Shown: positions 51,834 to 61,565 of the stretch, piece after piece
How the letters are laid out: each line of letters starts with the position of its first letter
How positions within the stretch are numbered: position 1 is the stretch's first letter
Source: Malurus cyaneus samueli
Taxonomy: Eukaryota > Chordata > Aves > Passeriformes > Maluridae
Assembly (NCBI GenBank): GCA_009741485.1
Contig: VKON01000151.1
Location: 229,707-293,706, forward strand
Direction of reading: 5' to 3'
DNA: 64,000 nucleotides
Translations under genes and position numbers: made by a program
Notes under the pieces: generated by a model
Databases searched by the model: none
What the model was told of the DNA's origin: nothing
What the model saw: only the letters and a program-made list of their open reading frames with translations

Positions 51834-53322
51834 TTTTTGAGCTTCTCTGTGAGTTCAGGGTAAATCCCATTTTTCAACAGCCACCTAAGAGGTGCCTTTG
51901 TGCTGATCTGGAGGAAAAGGAGTCAAAGTTGAAGCCAAGGAAGGAAGATTTGGGTTTGTGAGTTCCCATTCCTGGAAATGCAGGATTTGATTGCAGCAGA
52001 GGGATGCTGTCACAGGACACATTCACAGTCTGCTGGTCCTCCTGGCCCTCCCTTTGTTTATATGGGAAACCTGATTTGCTTAGGCATGTTCCCCATGCAA
52101 ATACCTTTCCAGCACCACAGGGGCTTTGTGCAGTTTGCTCTTCTCCCAGCCGAGGGCTTCCATGAGTTGTTTTGGAGTCATTGTGGAAAAATCACTTTTA
52201 TATTTAATTACTTGCTCCCCATCCTTGTATTGGGTATTGAGCATCTCTGGAGCAGAGCTGGTGGCCCTTGGGCACCTGGAAGCAGGGATGTGGTCAGATC
52301 TCTGAATTTGCACTGTGTGGAACTCACACTCACTTTGGTATCCAGATGTTTCTGCCCGGCCCCATCAGCTGTGAGGGATGAAGAAGCTCAGCTGGGCACG
52401 AAGGTGGAGCAGAGCTGGCAGCCCAGCTGGGTGTAAAGGTGGAGCAGGGCTGGCAGCCCAGCCGGGCATGAAGGCAGAGCAGCCCAGCAGCCCTGGTGTG
52501 GAGCTGCTCCCTCAGAGTCAGCCGGTCCCATGCTTGCCCTGGCCCAGGGAGCTGCCCCCAGGTCAGTGTTTCCTGTGCCCTGGGGCATTTACAGAGAACC
52601 CAAAGGTCTCAGTGGGTGTCACCAGAGCACAGCTTCAGCTTCCTCCTGCTGCTGGGGCTGCTCGGAGCTCCAGGGGCAGCATTGGAGCTGGGATGTGCCG
52701 GAGCTGCCAGTGCTCCATGGTTCTGCTCCAGCTGCAGTTCTGTCAGCTCCAGCATTGCTGTCGGTGCCACCACAGCCACACTCCATCCAACCCCTCCTCG
52801 TTGCCATTCCTGCTCTCTGTGTGACCCCTAATAGCCACCTGGGGTCACTTCCTGCTGCCTGCTGTCACCCTGGAGCATGGCACTGTCATCGCTGGGATCC
52901 CCTGAACTCCGAGCAGCTGAGAGGTAAGGAAGAGCACAGCTCCCTGCGCCCAGGAGCTCCCAGGAACACACTGCTGTCGACATCCTTGGAGGTGTCTCTG
53001 CTCCAGAGCCCTTTCCCCGAGCTGGCTGTGTCAGCCTGGTGGCCCTGCACCGCTGTTTGTCACTGCTGCAGCCCTGGCACAGCCTCTCCCTACCCTCCTC
53101 CACTTCCTTCCGCTGCCACGAGCCCCCCCAGCCCATGTTTGGTAACTTCCTCAGCTGCTCTGGGCCCCCAAGAGCAAAACCAGCAGCTCCCAGTGCCTCA
53201 GGTGGGGAGGGAATGGGACAGGAGGGGATGCACTGCAGCCCCAGCACCCCGAGGAGTTCAGCCTCTGCAGCTTTGGCCCTCCCGACACCTCCCAGTTCCT
53301 CCAGTTCAGGGATCTGCCTGAA
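51834..53322. other. Intergenic sequence, no gene seen
   Basis: It contains a 35-bp tandem listed separately. Long frames (for example 52,530-53,321, plus) have no recognisable domain. Confidence 0.5.
52389..52484. repeat. 35-bp tandem repeat, 2.7 copies
   Basis: Units start cagctgggcacgaaggtgga, cagctgggtgtaaaggtgga and cagccgggcatgaaggcaga. The third is truncated. Confidence 0.88.
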
Positions 53323-53378
53323 AAGCTGGACCTGAAATGAGGAGGTGGGAATGGGGCAGAAGGGATGGGAAAGATCAG
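53323..53378 (+). repeat. Dispersed 56-bp repeat, copy B
   Basis: The second copy of 50,638-50,693, in the same orientation, 2.7 kb away. Confidence 0.88.
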
Positions 53379-54080
53379 ATGGACATCCCAGGTTGGCATC
53401 CAGCGAAGGGCATGAGCCAAGAGGGGCTGGGACACAAAGCTCGGCCGTTTCCCAGGGCAGCGCCTTGGGCCAGGTGGCACCGTGACATCAACACCAGACC
53501 TTCCTTGTCCAGTTATTTTTGTTGCCTCTGGATTTCTTCTGAACCACTGGTGGCCACTCAGCTGGTGAAGGTCGAGGTCATGTCCCTCCTGGGGGTTTCA
53601 CCTGGTGCAGGTGACGCAGGCACCCGGGGCTCTCGTCCCACGCATTTCGCGCCGCGAGCGGTTGTGTCAATGGGCCACCAATGAAAGGGGATTTTGGCTC
53701 TGACTGCGCTTGTTTTTTTTAAAATTCACTGGAATTTCACTGCAAAACCCACAGCTATTTTGGCCTCTGAGGAAGTTTCAAGTCTCGGAGCGGCAGCGGT
53801 AGTGGTCACTCTCTTCCGACAACCGAAATCCGCAGAGAAACCTGCACAGGTTCCTGCCCTGCCCACAGCGCTGGCCGAGCGGGATCCAGCCATGAGCCCT
53901 GTCTGCAGCTGGGATGGGGACGTGTGGGGGTCAGGAACAGAGGTGGGATGGGCTTTCCTGAGGGGCAGCCCTGAGGGCAGCAGGAAAAGGCCATTCCCAG
54001 GTGCCACCAGAGCAGGCACGGCAGCATGTCCCCAGCTTGGTGTCACCAGCCTGGGCTTGGCACTGGCATGGAGGGGCTGA
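53379..54080. other. Intergenic sequence, no gene seen
   Basis: Ordinary sequence with an AT-rich patch at about 53,705-53,760. No recognised feature. Confidence 0.5.
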
Positions 54081-54180
54081 GGGTTTGACCAGCAAAGGTG
54101 AGGTAAAGAGCAGTGAAGGGAGGAAAGGAAAACAAGCTCACAGGATGGAGGAACAGAGGGAGGGAGGAGTGGAGAGGAGA

Positions 54181-54520
54181 ATGGATGGATGGATGGATGG
54201 ATGGAAGGGAGGGAGGGATGGATGGATGGAGGAGGGAGAGAGGGATGGATGATGATGGATGGATGGATGGTGGTGGTGGGATGGATGGATGGATGGAAAG
54301 GGATGGATGGATGGATGGATGGATGGATGGATGATGGATGGATGGGATGGATGGGATAGGATGGGATGGATGGATGGATGGATGGATGGATGGATGGATG
54401 GATGGATGGATGGATGGATGGATGGATGGATGGAGGGATGGATGGATGATGGATGGATGGAATGGATGGATGGATGGATGGATGGATGGATGGATGGATG
54501 GATGGATGGATGGATGGATT
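54181..54520. repeat. (ATGG)n tetranucleotide array
   Basis: About 340 bp of ggat units with short interruptions. The longest uninterrupted run is at about 54,365-54,433. The flanks from about 54,100 to 54,840 are purine-rich and contain many scattered ggatgg/gaaggg motifs, so the array was probably larger. It creates a spurious 549-codon minus-strand frame rich in His-Pro-Ser-Ile. Confidence 0.98.
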
Positions 54521-54840
54521 AATGGGCAGGTGAAGGTTTGGAAAGGTGCATGAAGGGAGGGATGAAAAGGAGAGCTTGATGGAGGGAAGGGCAGATGGAT
54601 GAATAGCAGGATGGTGGGATGAATTCAGGGATGGATGAGGGGCAGGATGACAGAAGGAAGGGATGGATGGAGGGGTGCAGGAATGGAAGAGTGAAGGGTG
54701 AAAGGGAAAGTGGTGGGAGGACAAACGGATGTCACACTGGATGGATCCATGGATGCAAGGATGAGGGGATGACTGCCCGGGTGAACGGCAGGGAGGGAGC
54801 GAGGGCTGGATGAAGAGAGGGAAGGCCGGAGGGCTGGGTG

Positions 54841-55660
54841 GGCGGAGGAAGTGCGGGCGGGGGGCAGGTGCAGGGGCACGGCCAGGGCTGGGCGGGGCTG
54901 GCGCGGACCCGCCCGCACATGTGCGCCGCCGCCCCGCCCCGGTGCCGCCGGTGCCGCCCGCGCTGACGGACGGAGCCCGCGAGAGCCCGGCGGGCCAGCC
55001 GAGGATGGGCAGGAGCCCCGGCGCAGCCGCCCACAGGTGGGACAGCCGGGGGGGCGTGGGACCCGGGCGGGGGGACCAGGCACGCACCGAGCCCGGTGTA
55101 AGCGGGGCGGGGGGCTCCGGACACCCCGTGCATGTGGAGGATGAAGGGTTTCTTGTCTTCCCGGGGTGTCCGTGTACATCGGGGGTTTGGGATGCTGGAG
55201 CACAGCGCACCGCCGTGCCCGGAGGGGGCTGTGTGGTTTGCGGGAGGGTCGTTGTCAGTGGGGTAACAGGAGGGGCACTGGAACCGCGGCCGTCCCATGG
55301 AACTCCCCTTAAACCCACCGGCGGGGTGGCTCTACTCCTGGGTGGGTGCTCCCCTCGCACCCATGGAAGGGGCACCCCGCACCGCGTCCCCCTGTGACTG
55401 GCCGGGAGGAGCCGGTGTCACCCCGCGGGTGGGGACGGTCCGGCCGCCGTGACTCATTTCGGGACTCGGTGTTTGTTTTCCTCCGAGCGGCCCCGCGGAG
55501 CTGCTGCTCGTAGCCCAGGTGTGGGGCCGTGCCCGTCCCAGGGGACCACCCTGCCGTGCCGGGCTCCGCGGGAAAGCCCGGGGGCTCTCCGCTCCCCGCC
55601 TGGAGTTTTCGCAGCGCTGCGGGCGGGGTGGCGGTGACTCAGCCCGGTCACTGCAGCCGC
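54841..55660 (+). promoter_or_regulatory. Second CpG island, candidate promoter of a neighbouring gene
   Basis: CpG and GC-box-like motifs (ctgggcggggctgg, gccgccccgccccggtg) are dense at 54,850-55,090 and again at 55,380-55,640. It is separated from the NTN1 CpG domain by more than 12 kb. Its position fits the head-to-head neighbour of NTN1 known in mammals (PIK3R5). No downstream coding exon is recognised in the window. Confidence 0.5.
54930..55036 (+). other. Candidate first exon with start codon and splice donor
   Basis: An ATG at 55,005-55,007 with A at -3 and G at +4 reads [10 protein letters not shown]. The sequence then meets cacag|gtggga, a reasonable donor, after 55,036. It sits in the core of the CpG island. 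The peptide is not one I recognise, and the 5' end is arbitrary. Confidence 0.22.
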
Positions 55661-57959
55661 AGCTCTTCCCTGAAGGGACCCAAAGGTCACAAGTCGCCTG
55701 TTGCTCCCTCAGCTGGGTCCTCGCAGCCCCAGGGAAGCTCTCTGCTTTGGCAACAGGATGTGGTTTAGGATGTGACAAGCTCAGCAGCGTGTCACCCCCC
55801 GCCGGCATCGGGGCCGGACCCGCGCTGCCCCTTGCAGCGGCCCGTGCTGATTGCTGTGCCTGCCAAAGAGAACCTTCCGTCAGGTGCTTCTGTGGCCACC
55901 AGTGTCACCCAGTGAGTGCCCAGCCCAGCCTGGCGTCGGGCCATGCTCTCGCCTGCAGCGGCCTCCCCGAGAGGATGTTCGGCTGCTTCGGAGGTGCGAG
56001 CCCTGAGGGAGAAAAAGGCTCTGATGATTCAAATCGCTAACGAAAGCGGGAGAAAAGAGCTTTCAGCCCTTTGTTTTCATGTTTGTGACAATCTGGCTGC
56101 TGTCACCCAGCACCCGTTGGCTTTGCTAAGGGCTGGTTTCAGGACTCTGCTGCTCCCGGTGCAGCGAAACTTCTCAGGCAGCTGCAGGCTGGGGCTGCTG
56201 CTGCTCCTGATGTTGAACAGCTGCAATTTATTTCGTTTTCCCATTTAGATAAATTTTCTAAATCTCTGTTCGGTGCACACTCCAGGGATACGCAGGACGT
56301 CAATATCCTGATTTTTCTGGGTGTCAGAAAGCTCTGTTGATTTGGTGTCCCGGTTTTTTTTTTCTTGTTCAAAGCAAACACAGGGATGGAGTTACAAAGT
56401 GTTTTCCGAAGCTTGGTTGCAAAGTGGTTTTGAGCTCTGTGTGTTGCTCAGATTAGAGCTCAAGTGCAGAAAGGTGAGAAGATAACGAGCGGAAGCCTGG
56501 CCCTGGTGGTTGCAGCGGTTCCATCCCTCGGTCATGGGGAGTCCGTGAGGCTGGAGGGCTCAGGTGATGCTGGGGTGCTCCCCAGGTTTCTGAAGGGAGC
56601 AGCTGAGCAGAGGCAGGTCCGCTGGGAGCCCCGGGAGCCGGGATGTGAGTGCGGTCGAGCCGCGGCCTCACGGTGCTGTCCCGCTGTGTGGAAGCGCGGG
56701 GATCTCCGCGCTCCCCCTTCCCTGGCTCGGTGTGGCCATCCCCGCCCTGCTGCCGGCGGTTCTGCAGCTTGTTCGGGGCAGAGGACAGGGGATGAGGAGT
56801 GTTGGGGATGCGTACACAGGAGAAAGTGGAGTGCCGGTGTGCATGGGGTGGGTGAGGGGCAGCCCCACAACTCTGCTGTCGGATGGTGCCGCTGGCTTTT
56901 CCCTCCTCCCCATGGAGATCAGTGCATCCATTTGGGACAGAACCAACCACAACCAGCCCCGTGTGCCTTTTTGCTGAATGTGAAAATGCAGATGTGGATT
57001 TTGCACTGAGAAGGAAGGACTGAGTGCGGTGGGAAGTGTTGGCAGAGCGGTGCAGCGGCTGCTCCAGCGGGATAAGCTGCTCTGGCAGGATGAGCTGCCC
57101 GTGCTGCAGCAGCCCCCGGGGCTGAGGGATGCCAGATTCAGTGCTCTGCCTCTGATGGGGACCAGGGACGGCCCAGCTGGCATGGGGATCTTGCCGTGCT
57201 GCAGTTCACCCTGGAGTAGTTTCAACTTCTGTTTTCTGGGTGCCTGCTGAGCAAGGTGGGGCTGCCCACTTTTGCAGTGTTATTATTCTGCAAGCGGCAA
57301 ACTGTGCACGAGTGTTTCAGGGGGGTGTGCTCAGGTGAGTGCCCAGGTGGTTCTGAGCAATAGGAGGCTCCTGCTGTGTCCGGACTGTGCTCCCAGCAGC
57401 GGTTTGAACTCCCAGGTGAGAGGATGGGGAGGGAGGATGAGGATTTCATGGGAGCTCTGCCCCTCCAGCTCCCTGGGTATTGCCGTGCTGCCCAACAGGT
57501 CTTCCCTCATGGCATCTCTGTGCTTTGCTGGTTTGGGCTGGAAATGTTCATCCTTGGAGGAAAATGTGACCTGTGGACGCAGTCCAGGCTCCACAGCTGC
57601 AGCTCCTTCCCTCCCGCTTCCCTCAGCGGCTCAGCAGTGCAGGACTCCCCATCCTTGTCCTCTCCCCATCTCCGCTGTCAGGGCAGGGTCCCCCTCATCC
57701 AAAGCCGTCACCGGAGGCTCCAGGTGACATCTGCGTCCACCTGGGTTGGGTCCGGGTTGTTTGGGTGGGTGTGATCCAAGGTTGTTCCCGAGGATTCAGC
57801 GAGCATCTCGCTGTGCCGCAGCCCGGAGTGGTCACAGGACCTGTCACCAGCGCTCCCTGCTCGCACCGAGCCCCCGTCAGCGGCCTCCTGGGTGGGAGCC
57901 TGGGGAGCGGTCGCAGCCCCCGAGCGCCTTTCCCAGCGTGGAGACCAAACCCGTCCTTC
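55661..57959. other. Intergenic or intronic sequence, no gene seen
   Basis: Unique, GC-rich sequence with an AT-rich patch at 56,220-56,390 and an eight- to ten-T run near 56,353. No recognised exon. Confidence 0.5.
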
Positions 57960-58500
57960 TGATCTGTCTTTGGCTGCCAATTAGCACGACGTGAGAACTT
58001 GTCTCCCTGCTGACACGCCCGTGTGACTTCTCAGATGCTTTAATTGCGGTGTTTTCGGCGGCCGGGTGCAATGAAATGGTAATTGTTGTGATTGTGCGCC
58101 GGGCGGGAACTGAGAGATGCAGCTCTTTGGCGAAGCCTAATTAGGAAATAGGGACACTGTTGGGAATGGCTGCGATGTGATTTTCCTAATGAAAGCCACT
58201 GAATAGGCAGCCTTGTGATGAAGAACAGCCTCGCAAGGGCACTGCCAATTGCTCCTCTCTAGTGTTAATTTTGTATTTCCTCCCCATTGTTTCTAAGACC
58301 CTCTTGGAAAAGCTTGAAGATAAAATGCTTTCTTTCCTTGCGCCTCGTATCCTGTTTGGCAAGCGGCGATTGGAGCATGTGCATCTGGAATACATGAGAG
58401 GCCAGGCAGGAGCTCCTTCAGACTTGTTCATCTCTGATTTCAAGCTCTGCCACTGAAAAAAAAAAAACAACCCAACAAAATAAAGCAGCTTCAGCTTGGG
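57960..58500. promoter_or_regulatory. Candidate long conserved noncoding element
   Basis: About 500 bp of lower-GC, motif-rich DNA: ctttaattgcggtg, ggtaattgttgtgattgtgc, gcctaattaggaaatag, ttttcctaatgaaagcc, gccaattgctcc and gtgttaattttgtatttcc. Part of it (58,262-58,456, plus) is an open frame of 64 codons with no known domain, ending beside a 12-A run. I favour a regulatory element over an exon. Confidence 0.45.
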
Positions 58501-58970
58501 GCCGATCGGCTCGCTGGCGGCTGGCGCAGCGGGAATGCTCGGCGGGGGTGGCAGATGTGCGGCTGGAAGGGAGCTGGCTCCGGGGAGTGGGAGCGGAGCG
58601 GAGGTTTGGGGGGAAGCAGCATGGTTTGGGGCTTTGGAGGCCGAGGTTTCACCTGAGCTATGCTGCCCTCGCTGAGTTTAACACGAAGCACCTGAGAGCT
58701 CACCAGGCTCGGTGTCCTGCCGGTAAAACCGGGGCCGGAGCTGCCCGGACCAGCTGTGGCTCAGCGCTGCCACCTGTGCCGCTCCTTCCCGGAACGGGGC
58801 TGGAGCCTCGGGGTGCCCGGGCAGCGCTGGGGGCTGCCTGCCCACCTGGCCGGGCAGCGAAAAGCTCCACACGTGTTTGCAGCCGGCAGATGTGAGTGTG
58901 AGCCTCTCGCTGAGTTAAAAGGGGAATAGGAAAGCGCTCCCTGGCTGCGTGGGGCTGTGCCGTGGTGCGG
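58501..58970. other. CpG-enriched sequence, no gene seen
   Basis: A modest CpG cluster at 58,500-58,870 follows the candidate element. No exon recognised. Confidence 0.45.
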
Positions 58971-59009
58971 TGACAATTATCAATGTCAATTATCGATGAC
59001 AATTATCGA
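58971..59009. promoter_or_regulatory. Triple 13-bp ATTATCGA/ATTATCAA repeat, possible Cut/Onecut site array
   Basis: Three consecutive 13-bp units read tgacaattatcaa, tgtcaattatcga and tgacaattatcga. The ATCGAT/ATCAAT core resembles sites bound by CUT-class homeodomain factors, and TGACA is TALE-like. Binding is inferred. Confidence 0.5.
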
Positions 59010-60128
59010 TGACGCTGGGTACCGCCTGGCCACTCTGTATTTGTAAGAGATGGGAATGGGGCTTGGCTTCCCCTCATATGCTCTGTTCCATTGCTCAAAA
59101 TTCTCACAGTGTTTGGGCCAAGAGCAGCTGGGTGCTCCCAAAACGCGGCTGGCCCCTATTTTGGGGTGGACTGAAGCAGAAGTGAGCAGAGCTGGCATGA
59201 GCAGCCGTGTGCTGGAGTCCCGGGGATGGAGGACGCTGGGGACCGTCCCCGGTCACGCCGCTCGCGGCTGCTCTGCCGCTGCTTTGTCTGAGCAGGAAGA
59301 GCTCAGCTCCAGCCTCATCTTGTGACTGTCCTGAGCAGCTGCCGGGGGAGGGAATCTCTCGTGTTTGTGTCCTGTGCTGCAGGGTTTCTCTGGTCACTCC
59401 GGGCTGTTTTCAATGCCGTGATTGCCCGTTCCAGCGCAGGGCTGTGTGCACGGGGCACGGCTGCTGTGTGCACACTTTGGGAAAGGCGCCTGCACAAGTG
59501 TTTTTCATCCTTTCCACAAAGGCCTATTCTTTGTTGTCTCAAATTAGGATGAAACGCTTCCCCTTTCAGCTGCTTCCCCCATTGCCGCGTGTCTATTTAA
59601 ACCCTCAGCCCAGAGGCTTCTCGGCAAACAAGCTCCCATCCTTTCAGGTGGCATTTCCCTTTTCTCATTGTTTCTGACCGTCTGTACATGTGAAACTCCA
59701 CAAATGTTTCTTCATTCTCGGCGTCCTTGTGTCGATAAAACTCGTGAACGGGTACACACAGAGTCTGCAGCTGCCTGGGGGAGTCACAGCATCTCTCAGG
59801 TGTGGGAATGACGGAATTCCAGCCCTGCAGATATCCCAGCTGCTCCTGATCCAGCTGTGGGGATCCTGCCTGTCTGACAGAGCTTCTGCTTGAGGCCTCT
59901 CTGGGTCCATTAGGTGGGTTCCAATCAAAGCCAACAAGGTTAATGTTCCCCAAGGGCTGCTCATTAACTGGAAATGGTCACCCGGGGTGAAAAGCCCTTG
60001 GGGAGCTCCAGGGTGAAGGAGTGGTTACAAACCCACTTTTATGGCCCAAAGCACACCCAGAGCCTGGGAACTCCATGGCCCTGAGCTGCCAGATCCCAGT
60101 GCTGGGTTTAGAGGTGACGGAGGATAGT
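59010..60128. other. Intergenic or intronic sequence, no gene seen
   Basis: Ordinary sequence without recognised features. Confidence 0.5.
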
Positions 60129-60805
60129 TAGTGTTAAACACCATCCCCTGCTCCAGGTGAGCATTAAACACCATCCCTGTGCTCCAGGTGAGCATTAAAC
60201 ACCATCCCTGTGCTCCAGGTGAGCATTAAACACCATCCCTGTGTTCCAGGTGAGCATTAAACACCATCCCTGTGCTCCAGGTGAGCATTAAACACCATCC
60301 CTGTGTCCAGGTGAGCATTAAACACCATCCCTGTCTCCAGGTGAGCATTAAACACCATCCCTGTGCTCCAGGTGAGCATTAAACACTCCTGTCCATGCAT
60401 TAAACACCATCCCTGTCTCCAGGTGAGCATTAAACACCATCCCTGTCCAGTGAGCATTAAACACCATCCCTGCTCCAGTGAGCATTAAACACCATCCCTG
60501 CTCCAGTGAGCATTAAACACCATCCCTGTCCAGTGAGCATTAAACACCATCCCTGCTCCAGTGAGCATTAAACACCATCCCTGTGTTCCAGGTGAGCATT
60601 AAACACCATCCCTTGCTCCAGGTGAGCATTAAACACCATCCCTGCTCCAGGTGAGCATTAAACACCATCCTGTCTCCAGGTGAGCATTAAACACCATCCC
60701 CTGCTCCAGGTGAGCATTAAACACCATCCCTGTGCTCCAGGTGAGCATTAAACACCATCCCTGTGCTCCAGGTGAGCATTAAACACCATCCTACCCACTC
60801 CAGGT
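60129..60805. repeat. About 31-bp minisatellite, about 23 copies
   Basis: Each unit contains gtgagcattaaacaccatcc followed by ctgtgctccag or a shorter variant. I count 22 copies of gcattaaaca plus one leading variant. Outer copies are about 31 bp. A central block (about 60,440-60,570) has shorter units of about 27 bp that read ccagtgagc instead of ccaggtgagc. Confidence 0.97.
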
Positions 60806-61418
60806 GGGCTCAATCAGGGCATCACCACGAGGGTGATGCTTTAGGATGAAGGGAACAGCCTTTGGAAATTGAATTTTACATTCACTGTCAGCTCAGCTCT
60901 CAGGAGCATGGCTGGGATGAAGGACTGGCCCTGCTGGGAGACAGCCCCAGTTTTGGGATGCTCCAGCCCATCCTGAGAGGGACTGGAGGCTGGAAGGGGT
61001 CCATGTGCTGCACTCTCTGCTCCTGGGATGGTGCCTGGGGGGATTTGGGGCCCTGCTCTGAGGTCAGGGCTGTGCCAGCCTGGCTGGAGGCTCTTCAGAG
61101 GTGGGCTGGTCTCAGTGTCACTGGTGGCTGTCGTGTCACCTTCAGAAAGTCCCTGAGCTGGGCACAGGGGACGGAGAGCCATGGACAGGGATGTGGAAGA
61201 GGAGACACCTCTTAGCTTGTCCTCTCCACAGATTCCTGGGCTGACAGGGATGGCTCTGATGGCTGCACTGGATGGGTCCAGCCCAGAGGATGGGTCAGCT
61301 CAGAGCATGGGTCAGCTCAGGGCCCTGTCCCCAGGCAGGGACAGTCTGGTCACTGTGGGGAGACTGTTCCAAGCTCCCCTGTGCCAGCACCTTCCCTTCG
61401 TGCAGCCTGTCCTCCTTC
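60806..61418. other. Intergenic or intronic sequence, no gene seen
   Basis: No recognised feature. Confidence 0.5.
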
Positions 61419-61565
61419 ACATCTGCAGGCCTGGCACATCTGGGGCATTGATTTGGCATATCTGGGACAGGTTTGACACATCTGGGACACAGGTTTGGCA
61501 CATCTGCAGGTCTGGCACATCTGGGACATGGCAATGGCACATCTGGGATGAGGCAATGGCCCCCA
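61419..61565. repeat. Degenerate 20-28-bp tandem repeat
   Basis: Units share tggcacatctgggaca with variable spacers (ggtttgacacatctggg, tggcaatggcacatctggg, gcaggtctggcacatctggg). Six to seven diverged copies. Confidence 0.85.

Noticed and set aside
53726..55375. 549-codon minus-strand open frame
   Set aside because: Most of it is His-Pro-Ser-Ile translated from the (ATGG)n array, and the rest is GC-rich flank. No domain, and no start or splice context of note.
56979..57250. Possible exon encoding RAVQRLLQRDKLLWQDELPV
   Set aside because: Plausible-looking helix, but no matching family comes to mind and no convincing acceptor and donor pair is present in frame.
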